Source of the DNA: Tigriopus japonicus
Taxonomy: Eukaryota; Arthropoda; Copepoda; Harpacticoida; Harpacticidae
Assembly: GCA_010645155.1 (NCBI GenBank)
Contig: CM021317.1
Location: 12,800,545 to 12,864,544, forward strand
Direction of reading: 5' to 3'
Length of the DNA: 64,000 nucleotides
Below, piece by piece: positions 32,766-46,300 of the stretch (positions are counted from its first letter, which is position 1; each line of letters starts with the position of its first letter). The notes under the pieces were generated by a model. The model ran no database searches. It was not told where the DNA came from and saw only the letters and a list, made by a program, of their open reading frames with translations. The position numbers were made by a program, and so were the translations under genes.

Positions 32766-33415
32766 AATGGGAAATGCAGGGGGAGGTTTGAGTGATCTCT
32801 TCAAAAATCTTATCGCGGGCGGATGAAAGAAGAGAAAAGGCTTGTTCGTCAGTGTAACATTTTGGTCAGTGCAAGGGTTTTCGCGTTTTGCAGACCGCCC
32901 TTATGACTTAGATGCTACAAAAATTGTCGAATTGCCAGTTTGGACATTTTGACTCTCGGTTTTGTAAGAATTTGCAAAATTATTCTTTTGATCAAAATAT
33001 GGCAAGCACTTAAAAAAGACCTTTGATATTGAAGAGAAACACGTACAAAAAACGGCATTTTGTTTGATACCATGATGGTTTTGGAGCTTTACAATACAAA
33101 TCAGTGCTTATAACATCACTTACACTTGTACTTACCCAAAAAAGTGGCCTTTTGTTGAGAATTTTCTCGTGCAAGAACGAGCAAATAAAGTGTGCATTTT
33201 TTTCCAAAATCCTAACCAAAGGTGTTCAAACTTGCAATTCGACATTTTTCATGGCATCTAATTCGCAAGGGCGGTCTGTAAATTGCAAAAACCCTTAAAC
33301 TGCCCAAATTCTCACGAGCCACCCACTGTTGCCAAACAAGCCTTTTCTCTTCTTTCATCCGCCCGCGATAAGATTTTTGAAGAGATCACTCAAACCTCCC
33401 CCTGCATCCCCCATT
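32766..33415. mobile_element. Long-TIR non-autonomous element, about 650 bp
   Basis: The outer 70 or so bases are near-identical inverted repeats: AATGGGAAATGCAGGGGGAG on the left, with a run through CTTATCGCGGGCGGATGAAA, mirrored on the right to 33415. Weaker similarity continues inward to about 200 bases per arm (CAGACCGCCCTT and GTCGAATTGC blocks in both). No transposase frame and no clear target duplication, so the superfamily is undetermined. Confidence 0.75.
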
Positions 33416-36188
33416 GGAATCGAGTGACTCTCAACAGAATTATAAGTTCAATGAAACCATAAAAGTATAGCAATGTCACTAAATGTGTTTGAAATGATTT
33501 TTTGGATCCCATGCTCCCAGCTCCCTCTGCCAATAAACCCATACATAAAAAGAGCACAGGAAGTGAAATGACATCAATAAGCAAATAGCTTTGGTTTCAA
33601 CTTTCATTTGATAAAAATGGAGGCAATAATTTAGAGCTTGAAATAATGCCAAGCACAACATTTGAGCCCTTCTAAGGTAAAAGTACCCTATTTTCGCCTC
33701 AACGCTCCTTTTAAAAATTCGGGCATCTACGACAATCATGATGATGATGATGGGACGCGAAACGCAAAGGCATGATAACTTTGGTGGCGACCAACTGGAT
33801 GGAGAGAAGAGGACTTGGCTGGCGGGTGAACGGGTGCGTCTCTTAGTGACTGACTGACTACCTACCCGACTGACTGGCCAAGATTTGAAGCCCTTCCACG
33901 AAATCTGGAAGGTAAGTCTCCTCGCGTCCCTTCAGTTTTCAACGAGAGCTTGACGCCATCGTCATTCTAGAGAGGTTTTATCATCATCATCTTTTTCTTC
34001 TGCCGCACTACCACCACCCAAACTACCTTCCAACCAACCAACCAACCAATCCAGACAAGAAGACCATCACAGTGTTGTTTGGCGAGTGTGGATGTGAATG
34101 TGCTTTTTGCCTGACGAATGTGAGTTTTGTTGTTGTTGAGCGTTACTCGTCTGAAGGATCTTTTTGGAGAGGCTCTTCTAGTGCTCATCAGTTCTATTGC
34201 TTGTGCTTCTCGAAAACTTCAGCTGAATGGAGGCCTGGTTAAACCAAAGTTTTGCCCAATAAACCGAAATATCAAGTTCAATCAAGTGCGGTGTCTCCAT
34301 CACACAAGCAATAGTGCCTTCCACTTGAGTTCCGCTTGTGATCAAATCATCTCAGAAAAGTGAAGTGCTTTTATCTGGGTTTGGCCAAACCGACATCGTT
34401 TCAAGTGATTATTGGACAATGACCAATTTTGAGGTAAGATCCATCAAGGACACTTCTGAGATACCCAGTTCATTGTCCCTTTTAATCGCTTCTTCGAAAC
34501 ACTTTTTGATCGTCAGAACGACTTATTAATCTCTAATGATGCACAATTAATCCAGCATCTGTGGCCAGCGATAAACTACTACTACTACTAAGTTTTCGAA
34601 CCTCGGCGAAAGTCCTCACCTGCGATCGTGCAATTTCTTCCAACTGTCGCCTTTATGAGTATCATTATTCAAAGGGTGAGGCCACAGTCCAGAAGGGTGA
34701 ATTAAGACAGAGGCCTCCTTAACCGCATGATGTGAGTTGGATTTCATGATAATGGGCTGCAATTTATCTGGAGAGAAAATGATTTGATAAAATCTGGCCT
34801 CTGAGGCTGCAGAAAAATGCGTTCCACTCTCCTTCCCGCCCATCTATCCAACCAACCAAACCAATTGCTTTGCTTGTACATTCAACTTTGGCGAGATTGG
34901 ATTGGCCATTGTGCATCCTCCTCCTCCCCTCGTCTGAGGCAAAAAAATGATATCAAATTGATGTTGAGTGATTTCTCCCAACGGACACACCTCAAGACTC
35001 GAACCCACCCATAATAATGACACCTATAACTTAAGAGAACCTATGATTTGCAATTTCGACACAACGGCTTTAACTTGGCCAAACTCAAGGCCTGTGAACC
35101 AAACTTGTTGAATGCTCAAGTTGCTCCCTTTGTGGTGCTTTTCGGTATTCTTCGTCTTGTTAAGGAATTGCTCGTAAATAGTTGTAAATATCTGCTGCAT
35201 GCATGTTCGCTGCCTTGCTTGTCCCACCTTCTTGGCTTGAGAGTGAGTAGTGACCACTCACAGCCTCATAAATCAGAGTTCATTTTCACAATTTGAGATA
35301 AGCTTTCCTAGCTTTTTCTCAGACTCTAGACATAAATTCTGAGCTGATGCCTCCCTGTAAACCCGTGAAGCAATCACTTCTTGTGTATAGATTCAATCCA
35401 TTCTCTCACTCCTTTTTTCCTCGTCGAGGAAGGAAAGAGGCTCTTCAATCATCTTAACACTTCTCTAGGTCTTCACACGAAACTTTTGTGGCGACTTCGT
35501 TGTTGTCTGTCTGTCTGGTTTGTGAGTCTCGTTGGGGGCAAATCAGTGCTGGGTGTGAGGTTGAGCATGTTTCTCAGGCCCAATAGACACTATAACTGTA
35601 TTATGTTCTCATGCTTAGCACCCCAATGTTGATCCAAGCAATAACGCTAGGGTAGATCATAAACTGTTACACGTGCAGCAAGCCCCAAATGGCGAAATGT
35701 CATTTTGAGATCATTTCAATTTCCCGTCGCTTCGTCAGATTAAAAGCGAGTTTCCCGTGGAAAATGGTGCCATTTTACGATTGTGGTCTTCTCAATCGAC
35801 TTTGGAAAACCATATTTTCGGATCTCATGTGTATGAGCACCAACACGCCAAAGTGTCTTGCAGAACAATTAAAGGTTCAGAATTTCTCAGGGAGCAATTC
35901 CACGGCAGTACTTTTCGTGGAGTTAGGGCACCGCAGTAGTACATTACATACAGTCGAGAGTGAAGCTCCCTTTCCTTTGACAAGAAACGAATGAGCCACG
36001 GCACAACTATGATACCTTCAATCTTTTTTGCACCTTCCACAGTAAGCTATAATCATTTGTGTTCGTTCGTGATCACATCGAAAAACATTTTGCTGCCTCA
36101 TGAGTTGGGTACTTGGATGTTGCTGAATGTTAGCTGGCCATGGTCGTCGTCTTTCTCAATGCTCCAAGGTACGCCAGGAACCACCAAT

Positions 36189-36214
36189 ACGTTGTGTGTA
36201 TGTACACACAACGT
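36189..36214. repeat. Perfect 12-bp inverted repeat
   Basis: ACGTTGTGTGTA and its exact reverse complement are separated by TG. A further ACGTTGTGTACG follows at once, so a short ACGTTGTGT repeat created the palindrome. Confidence 0.9.
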
Positions 36215-39200
36215 ATGAACGTTGTGTACGTACGTAGCCATTGAAGCGTTTAAACCTGAACGACCAGGGCACTCATGAAAGAGTTGGAAAAATTTATCTT
36301 CCACAGAGGTTAAAAAGTTCCCGTTGCGTTGCCAAGAAATATCTCACGAGTGTGATCTTGGCCTCCGTTAACAGCTTATTAGCTCACCTCATCGAGCCAC
36401 TGGAAACGCAACACACATGGATGAATAGACAGACATTGGTGCCAACCACGCACGAATTCCAATCGGCAAATTGCTAATAAGAATTGAATACCCAGGCCAA
36501 AAGTAACCAATCTTTCTCAAGGCTCTAAGTTGTTGGTTGATGTACGTACGGTACTCACATGTTCAAATGGAAAGAGAAACCGTTTCGTCCATCCAAAGTG
36601 AGAAAGAGAGTCAATGCCAAAGAAAGGATAGGAAAAGAAGATTGGCACACTTCAGTGGATCCATTAGACTCAATGAAGTAAAGAGAAGATCGCTGAGGCA
36701 TTTCAGGATATGCAACTTGTGCACGTGCAGTTGGGACGCAATTCCAAACGTGAAAGTGCTTTAATTCTGAATTTAACTCGAGCAAGGTTGAAGGGCGTAC
36801 TTACTCCACCACACCATTTAATGAGGCCATGCATTCTCGTGTCTCAACTGACGTAAATGACCTTAACGAACTAGTTTTGTCATGTTCAAATTGATTGGTG
36901 ATAGGTTTTTTGCATCGATGCTAACGGGATGCTTCAAGATTGGCATGTTATTATAACAAAAAGTGAGACAAGATCGGAGGCAAGATTAATTGGACTTTCA
37001 AATGTGAGTCGTGACCGTTGGTAAATAAAAATAGAGCAGCATGCTTTTTTCCGGTCAACCTCCTGTTTGGTTATGTGCTCACGGTAAACCCCTGGAACGA
37101 AGATTGGCCTCATTACCTTTGCCTGCCCGTTTCTTTTCGTTAACATTAGTCCGTCAAGTCGTCAGCCAGAAATAGGGCACGTGTTTTGGCCTTGTTTCAA
37201 GCTGAAAGTCCAAGAGAGAATTCTATTGTTTCAGCTCGACTCATGACACTATGTTCAAAGGAGAAATGGTTTTGCTTCTGAAAGAAAGAGGCCAGATCAA
37301 CATAAACTCGGGTTCCCTGACGAGCTCTTCTGGAACTCGTCTCATAACTTGCCATTTTGTATCTTCTCGAATACCCATAGCTCGATAAGAACGTGCCGTC
37401 AGCCAACAAAGGTTTGAGGATAAAAAAGGCGACTTCAAGGATCGAGTGACGACAGTCAACACCTTTAATTCCTCCTCCTGTCATTCCTTTGAGTAGATTT
37501 ACGCTTCTTTCTTTGTGGTCTACACACTCGGATTAAACATATGGTAACGAAAAATACCGTCTCAACAAGCCTTGGAAGTAGCTCAAACCACACGAATTAA
37601 TCACTTGCCGACTCAAGTTGGGTTTATGGGGACGTGTGACGGTGGGGTGTGATTTCAGCCACTTGATGGAAGGATGACTCGGTGTAATTAGAATTGTGTT
37701 AAACATGATGACAGCATAGAAAAGAGAACCAGCTCTTACCTCGCTCTTGAAGATTTTTACGACATTCCATGATGGCTGTGTCTCTAAGAATTGAGGTTTT
37801 CAATGAGTTTTCTCCACTAGTTCGTAAAATGATTTCAGTGTTAATCGTTGAGTGAGTTTGCTTTGCTTTGGTCGTCATCTTATCTAAGGAGGCTTTCAAA
37901 CAAAACGATGCCCGATATTGCTGAGGGAACATTGTTAGCTTTGAGTGAGCTCTCTTTATGGATTTCTAATCTTCCCAAGCATGCATTTCGAAGAATGGAA
38001 CTCTCCTTGGCATTGTGTTTGGGAGTTCACCTAAGTCCATTCGAACAATATCACTTCGACGGACATTTGGATCGGAGGTATGCCGAAGAGCAATGCGATC
38101 AGAATGTTGTAGGCTAAAATATGTTCGATCCCACTTTGAATCGAGATTTGAGGTGAGCTGAACTGAAAAGAAGAAAGGGATTTGGTGCCCGAAACCGCTG
38201 CATTTGCTCAATGGATGGATGCATTTTCATTTTTCCACCCTCTGAAGCAGACTTGATTGGGGATGAAGAATTTTTTTACCTGCCATTGTCATTGGACAGA
38301 GCGTGCATTAATCGACGGAGGAACCACGTCAAACGTCCTCGATTTTTAGGGGGTTGGCCATGGATTTTGGTTTAGATCTACGCATTACGTCCTTTTATGA
38401 CCTGACTTTGGGGGCTCAATAAATCATGTGAATATCATGGCTGATAGAGCCAATAAAATACGAGAATGCATTTGAACGGCACACAACAGAGGAGTACGAA
38501 TTCGTACGTGTATCTCTCACACACACACTTACACTCAGTGGTTCACTCGCCAAGATGCATCAGATAGGAACCCCAACAAGCACATGGTCCTTCCTGACAC
38601 TCGCTGAGAAATGAATCTAATGGCCCTATGACACTCCATCCTCGGGAAATTCAGCCGGAGAAGAATCTAAAATATTCCAATGATAATGATCAGTTGTAAA
38701 TCAAGTGGGTTTTGTCGCGTAATGGATCGACGTTCACCTATTTCTCGCTCAAGCCCAACTCGGACAGACTGACTGACTAAAGTATAAGGTTGGAAAAAGA
38801 GAGACATTGTTGACTGATTCGGGGGTGCAAAACCAGGCACCCAGCACAAAAAACGGCTGGCAATACCACAGGTTTTTCCCAAAGCACCCCTCAACAGCAC
38901 CCATTTTTATTGCCAGGAACTTCCTATGAAAGATCGTAAAATCTCCATCTTGTCATATTTTGAACCACTCCAGACGAGCGATATTACCCCCAAATTTTGC
39001 CATTGTGTTCAGGCGTACGAGATCTCAGCTTGGGTTGATAAAATGGCAAGGAAGCCGAAATATGAAGAAAAGGAGCAAAACAGTCGTCTGAATAACCCTC
39101 AGATTTGGGCATATTTTTTGAGTTTCAGTAAAAAGAAAGATTTCCCTAATTCTGTTCAGCATGACATCATTGCAAATGCAAAGAATCGCAGTGTGATAGA

Positions 39201-39523
39201 TGGAACCGTCCCAGAGGGGTCGTCATTGTCAAATCAAGCCATAATCCGTCCACCTCCTGCCATATCTCTTTTCGCTCTGTCAAGACCCTGATGGAGGTCC
39301 CCCTTTTTTAAACGTCGATCTGTCTCTGTTACGATAGTTCTACGACAAACGTAGCTTAGTAAGAAGCGGTAAGTAACGTTGAACATAGACCGGATTGGGC
39401 GACTCGTAAAATCTGACCGTTTTCTTTCAAATCACAATAGCTCTCAAACCTGCTCCGTATGGAGTACGTAGTACAGGAGATTCTCCTCGGGGCACAGAAT
39501 AAGCTTGGATTACCTCGCTCGTA

Positions 39524-39547
39524 AGCTAGCTAGCTAGCTAGCTAGCT
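39524..39547. repeat. (GCTA)n microsatellite
   Basis: About six uninterrupted GCTA units, self-complementary as AGCT. Confidence 0.95.
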
Positions 39548-40296
39548 CGTTGTCCAAGTGCCCAAGTTGGCTTTGATTTCAACCAGATGAAATAGTCTCG
39601 AGTGCTGAAAGATTGACAGAGGTCGTTCATGTTATTGCGGACAGTTCCAACCGAGTTGCTCACTCAAGAGTGAAAGAACGCGAGAGAACTTGAGGAGAAC
39701 GAGGAAAACAATATTGATTCGCACTTTTCTTGCCTCGTGCCGCGGACATCATTCAGAGATTTGGTGATGGCCAGGGGTTGTTCATCCCAGCCTCACCCTC
39801 AACAGACGGATGGACATTCTTGTCTCTGAGTGGGGCTTGTCGCACGCATGTTCTCTACTACGTATACTTTGTGCCTGATGGTTGCTAGAGGAATGCTCAG
39901 AGGAATCTGGTAAACAATCACAGCGGGTTGGCATTAGCAGCAACAAGAACTTACAAATGGATTCATGAAGGAATGAAAGAAAGAAAGTAAGCGACGGGAT
40001 GGTGACGAGAGGCGGATTGAGAGACACTGAATTTCCTTCTGACTGACGAGCCTACAAGATCCCCAGTTGAGAGCATCACCCTCGAGCATCTCTTGAGGGC
40101 CATGAATGAGCTTTAAGATTCATCATCCTTCTTTGGAAGGGCTACCATGTTTAGCTGTCCCATTCTGTCAACAAATCTTGTCCCACAGTGTTTGGCGGGC
40201 GGAATACTTCCCGTCTTCTGGCAAAGCCTCTGAGCTTTGTGCCTATTGTTCTAATGATATTCACTTCTATTCACGATTGCTCATTTTGCATTCCAG

Positions 40297-40323
40297 ATGC
40301 GACTTTGGCATGTGTCTAATTGA
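40297..40323 (+). promoter_or_regulatory. Candidate 8-codon upstream ORF in the ANKRD6-like leader
   Basis: If the TTCCAG acceptor ending at 40296 is used, the leader exon opens exactly with an ATG. It reads eight codons to TGA at 40321-40323, 15 bases before the main start codon at 40339. Such a short upstream frame would be expected to lower translation or need reinitiation. The splice site is inferred from sequence only. Confidence 0.35.
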
Positions 40324-40338
40324 TCAACGCCGAAGATC

Positions 40339-43300
40339 ATGGAGGAAACAGTGAATCGAGATCAGAACGTCTTGGAGGCCGCCGCTCAAGGCCAAACAGA
40401 CTTTATTCTGGGCCTTTTAGAGCAGGAGAACGGCCAAGACGCGGTCAATACCCTCAAGGACCAGGTAAGCAAATATACAAAGAATGATCCGTATTTTTCC
40501 GTTTGACAATATTGTTCTAGTGAAGCGTGTTGGAGCTGGATTAATGCATTGTGGTCGAAACGAACAAAGCAAACCAAAGAGGTTCTTCATTTGATTTTCT
40601 TTTTCAGGATGGTCGAACCGCTTTGCATTTAGCTTCAGCTAACGGTTTCCTCGAAACAGTCGCTGCTCTCACTCTTCACGGAGCGGACGTGAATGCTCAA
40701 GACTTTGTAAGTTCAACTAAGATTCATAATTACCAATACCGAATTCCTTGAAGCGTCTCCTTTCTCATTCCGGCAATTCGTCACAGATTTGGGATGTTTC
40801 GTTTTTTTTCCCGCGTCAGAGTGTAGGACAACAAGACGAAAAATTTAGATTGCGTGCATGCCACTTGAGGTTGGTATCAAGTCGAGTGTTCGTCCGTGCA
40901 AAGATTAGGAGGGAAAAATAGACGAAAAGATGTTGAGAAATGTGCGCTTATCAGATCGAAAATGTTCAGAATTATAATGAAGCTGCCAGACTCGGCAAGA
41001 CGGGCAATCGAACACACTGTCGCCCTTGTTTCCCGCTCAGTACAACAGTACACACACACACACACACACACGACGCTCGTACATGAACGTACATGAGTAG
41101 GGGAATGGGACTTGAAGAAGTTTCTTCATCTGTGAGTTCATAGTACTTAATATGTCTCAATCCGGGGCGAGAACCCAGTTTCTAGTCAGTCGACCGTCCA
41201 CCATCCCATTCTGACTTTTCAATTTTTGATTCCAGTTTTGGTAGACACGAGAGATGTCATGTCTCTTTCCTCTTGCATCTCTACTATTCTCCTAGTGTGC
41301 TGCCTTCGTTCGTTATCCATCTTTGAGATGCATCCATCCATCCAGATATCATTTTCTCTCCTTTGATAGTAGTACATCCTCGAACCAAAGTGTGTACTAA
41401 CTCGGTAGTTGTTGGCATTCTCGTGGTGAGCCCATCCAGTTTATGAAACCAAGTCACCCATTTGTTTTGAGGGACTCGTCCAACGCACGAAAATGGCAGC
41501 GGGACTTTATCGTCTCCTTTCACTTGGGCTTCTTCGGTTAGTTACTTAGTTGGTGCAAAATCTTCAAGTGGTTGAACCGATCGTTGTTGCACCACTTTAG
41601 TTGGTCGTAAATCTTCTTTTTTTTGAGCACCTTCAACACGTTTTGGCAACGGGTATGGACCACTCATCTATCTATCTCGCTTACTGTAGATGCGAGTTAG
41701 GACGCACACACCATCAAGAAACGGCAATTAATGGCTGCATTCCACTTTGTTTTCACCAGATGCAATGCAAGGCTCTGCCAGCCAATTTGTGCGCATTCAA
41801 AATGCAAAATCCCGAATTTCTGCCAACCAAACTCGAATGGTCTGATTGAAAAACTTGAGAGACAAGTGCAGAAAATCTGAAATAACGGCCCGGCCATGTT
41901 TGGCGCATTCAAATTGGTGAGCTCGTGATCATCATGAAGCATCGTCGACTTTTTCCCTCCTCATCTCGATGGGCAATTTGGATTTTGCGTGTCAGTTTGA
42001 CATGATGTACTGGAAACACTAGCCCACAAATACTCCATTGCCTATCAATATAATGGAGATTGGCCAGAGGGATTCAAGTCTCTTTCTCGCTCTCTCTCTG
42101 TTTCACCATTTTGAACGCGAAGTTGATCTCTCAGTGCAAACACTCATTACCAAATGGCCTCCAGCCTCACCTCAACTCGTCGTCTTCGCACTAGGAAGCC
42201 ACTTGAGAAAGAGATAAATGAACGAAGAATTACATCCACTATCGCTAATAGTAAAACTACCAATGGCCGCGGTCCTGTGCATATGGACGAGTTTGTGACC
42301 CACAGGGTAACGCTGATATCCCATCCCCTCATTAAGGGAATGCCAAAGTCGGGGTATGATGCGGTCCACAGATTTTGGTCAGATTGTCACAAAGACCGAC
42401 GTCGTCGTGACGAGGCTTGTTTTCAAGAAAAGTAGTAAACTCGTAAGACTCCCATCAGATATTGGCTATCAAAAGATTGGCAATTAAAAGTGGAAGCCCG
42501 GGGCGAACATGCCTAGAAATGGGTCTCCATGCCTGGATTCATGCATGCCTACTTGCTGGGCATGGTCCATCATCCATAGATGATCTCCCTCGAGGCTAGA
42601 TCAGTGATTGTTGGTCATCTGCCAGCCCGTTCGTTTCTATGGTTGGCCACAAGCGACGCCAGATAAGAGATCTCGCTTCGAGGACGACTAATAAGTGTGA
42701 CAAGACTTTGAAAGGTGAAATGATTTATGTGGTTTTGAATGAAGCTTCTAGATGAGGATGAAACGGAAGCGTGAGGAGCGCACAATCAAGTTTGTCTCCC
42801 ACAAGGTACTACCACATTCTTCCATTGGCTGGTTTCGTAAAAAGGGGAACGATCTCTTGTCTAATTAGCATTGTGTCTTGAAAGTCATTACATCTCGGAC
42901 TGATGGTCATCTTGAAGTTGTCAGCCAGTAAAGGGGTAAGGCATGCAGTTTTGTAGTGCATTTCGTGTCGCGGAACCATCATTACGTAGAGCAAATACCA
43001 TTTCCATTCGTTAATTGTGGCCAGATCTGATGGCTGAGATGGCTTAATTACGGATTTGGCGAGGGGAAAAATCCTTAAACTGTCAAATTAGGACGAATTA
43101 ATCTTTTTGTTTTCGCCATCTACGGAGGAAATGAGATTTCCCCACAATTAACGAACAATTGCCTGCGTGCCTATCTACCTCCCTACCTACCTACCCACTC
43201 TCCTTGTCCCAACCCAAAGAATGTTCGACTTGTATTCACACCACCCAGATTTATTCCAATACCATTGTGCTCTATCTTCAAAGCATCTAAACGTCAAATT

Positions 43301-46300
43301 CTAAACCTGTAACAGCATGTTCACAGTAAAGCTCCCTCGCCCTTCTCTTGATCCCGATCAGTCCAACCGACTCGTTGATTTAGTGTTTCCCTTGTGATGA
43401 GGCCAAGAACTCTCCTCCCAAAACCCAAAAATACTTGAATCCCAGGGTGGTCTTGGCTACCACAGAAAGCAGATGGACCCTACGTTGGGCACACCAGGAT
43501 TCTGAATCTTCCATATCCTCTCCATGGATATGCATAGAGATGCTTCAGGATAGGCGACCCCAAAAAGGTACAGAGATGTTATCCGAATTCCAAATTCACG
43601 TGAGATTTGACGACGACATATGTTGTCGACGACATTCTCCACTGGTTTGAGGAGAGAGATGATTTTTGGGGCTGCCGACCAGGAACAGCAGCCCATTAAG
43701 TTGAGGAGAGATCCCGCCAGAAAATTGAGCATTGATTATAAATTTCAAGCCTTCGAGTAGAAAATGTGTAGACAGAGAGCGACGGCTAACCATGGGTTTG
43801 TGGAGACCGTTCACCCTGAGATTGATGGAATGCATCGCCCGTTTTATCCCGCCAATGGTAGTGCCCATTCATATTTTAACAATGTCGTTGGGCTTAGATT
43901 AAGCACGAGATCTCGTGAGGCCGGTGTTCTGAGTTGGAAATTATTGTGTCTCATTATTGTATGTGGGAAGGAAGGCACTTATGAGACAGTCCGTGCAGAA
44001 TCTTTAAGCAAGAATTCTCCTTATTTTACGTTTCGGTGTTAAAGTGCGCGTTGGGTGTTCGGGACATTTTTTGGTGCCATGCATGTCAAACAAAATTAAT
44101 CCCTTCTTCTTGAATGTCATGTTCTAGCACTGTTGGAATGTCTCTCTTTGCATGCTTGTCACAAATCTACCCGAAATCGGTGGCCACTGTAAAAAAACCC
44201 AACGAGTTTACCTTCACCCACGTGACATCTGTTCAACCACTCCAATTCATCAAAGTCACACTCGAAATATTGGAACGCCTGTTCAACCTGGCCTTTCCAA
44301 AGTTGACATGTTCATAAGTATTTGACAGGGCGCAATAATGGTGGAGTTACTTAACCTGTTCCCGAGGAAAGTTTTCAGAATTAGTCCTAGTTTTAGGCTC
44401 AAGTTTTCCCGTGTACTATACCTGAAAGTGTTGAGCAAGAAACTAAGGGTCACTAAAGATGTCCATGTCTGACAAGAGGACCATTGTGACAGGATTAAAA
44501 AGTCCAAATCTGGGTCTGTCACACTCAAGGAGGCAATTTAAAGGGTTGCATGGTCGGTGTCGTCACACCAGTGTCGAGCTTAAGATGTCTTATTACATGT
44601 TCTTGTTCAAAATGTAGACCTCGTGAATGGACACAAAGAAACAGAGCAATGTCCGACACCCTTAGAGAGAAAGAGATGCATTCTATTCAAGAATTGAAAC
44701 CATGACGATCCTTCAGTAAGGTATGAAAAGAGGGAATTAGCTTCGTTAATACTTTTGCACCTCCAGGATCCCACCAGAGTACACTTAGACCTCCAGTTGC
44801 TCACCTTTTTGTTTGATTATCCCTTTGCTCCAAACAGTTTGCTGAACACTTCATATCCAGTCAATTTTGTTATGGACGTTCTCTGGCCGACTTTGCTGAA
44901 GACACTCTTCTCACAACATAATAAAGTGCAAAGCGTTTTGACTGGACTGGAGGTTGTGGTAGCCGGTCATCTAGTGATAAGAATCTATTGAGTGTGCATG
45001 GACTTGGACAAATATGTTCTAATAGCCACCTTCACATGCCATCATCCATTTTTGGGCATACCGTAGACTGCAATTAATTTTTCAAGTCTATTTCACCGAT
45101 CAATCAGTCAGTTGTGCCTCCCTTCGTCAGTCATTGTCCAGCCAGAAAATGGACCTCATTCGAGAACGTTGGTCGTGATAATGGAAATGCCTTATTCTTC
45201 ATCATTTCCACACAGGATGATCACACGAACACATGTGGGCCATGCATGATGCTCTGAGCAGTCAATAGAGGTTAGGCAGATCATGCGTTTTCATAGTAAT
45301 TCATTCGCCTATGGGCAATTTGCATCTCTCGACATACATCGATGTCGTACAAGCACCAATTTGCCTCGTTTCTTCAATTGCATAAAATGAGTAGGGTGCG
45401 TTGTTCGGTCTTGATATCGAGCTTTAAGCGTGCTTTGTGCCTGTGATCCTCAAGATCCTTCTGGATTTGAGCGTGGGTTGGTCCACGTCCAAAAAGTGAT
45501 CAATGGGTGAACTCCATATATATGCCTCAGTTATCTGCCCTGTTAATGAGAATTGGATGGTAGGTAATAGGTGCAGAAGTTTTGCGGGGTTTCTGTCTCC
45601 GTTGGACGACTAAGGCTCGAGAACATGTGTAGCGCGTAATTTCTATTTCATGTCCATATGGAAATGTCTTCTTGTCTGGCATCCGTCGGTGCTCTTGATT
45701 CATGGGCTCAACTCGAAGAAAATTACTTTTTTTTATTTCGGGGCGAGGCGTTGTTCCTTCTCGAATGTGTGAGTGCGCTTCGGTATCGGTCTGACTGTCT
45801 AGTACGTAAAAGTAGTATAATAATGCCTGATGCCATTTTAGTTCTTGGATGCTTCGGATAAGGATGAAATCGTGATTTCATGATGAGTGATCCTACCCAC
45901 CATTCTCTCACTAGAGACGACTAAGTGTGCCTTTGAACCACATCTCCACATTCACGCTACACAAAGCGACCAACCACTTGAGCGTCCGTCGTCAAATTAG
46001 CATTCGTGAATCTGTTGAATGTGATTGTGTCCGAGTTTTTCCCTAATCATCATCATCGTCCTAGCTTCTCGGCCCCAAATGCGCCATCATTCCCCAGTGA
46101 TGATATTAGAGCTCACATTTCCTGCTCGTTGGACCTCCTTCCTCCGAGATTGGGCTAATGGTGAGTTTCGTTTCGAGACCCCTCAGTTAGGTTTTATTAC
46201 ATGCACTTCTAGCGGATGGTCACAATGATAATGATGCTCTCTTGTTTTGTGGCATCATTTTTTAGGGAGGAGAGGAAGGGAGTATCAATTAATTGCCAAT

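Larger units (their letters stand above)
33416..40296 (+). other. 5' region of the ANKRD6-like gene, transposon-poor
   Basis: No mobile element is recognisable in this 6.9-kb interval. It holds microsatellites (ACCA near 34017; ACT near 34566; GCTA at 39524-39547), a perfect hairpin at 36189-36214, and scattered open frames without family resemblance, such as 38926-39291. A strong donor site GGAAG|GTAAGT at 33911/33912 could end an untranslated first exon of the ankyrin gene, whose next acceptor would be TTCCAG at 40296. Confidence 0.5.

Noticed and set aside
38926..39291. 121-codon open frame upstream of the ankyrin gene
   Set aside because: No domain, no convincing start context or splice signals, and irregular composition.
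42154..42435. 93-codon open frame in ankyrin intron 2
   Set aside because: No recognisable family and length within chance expectation for an intron of 13 kb.
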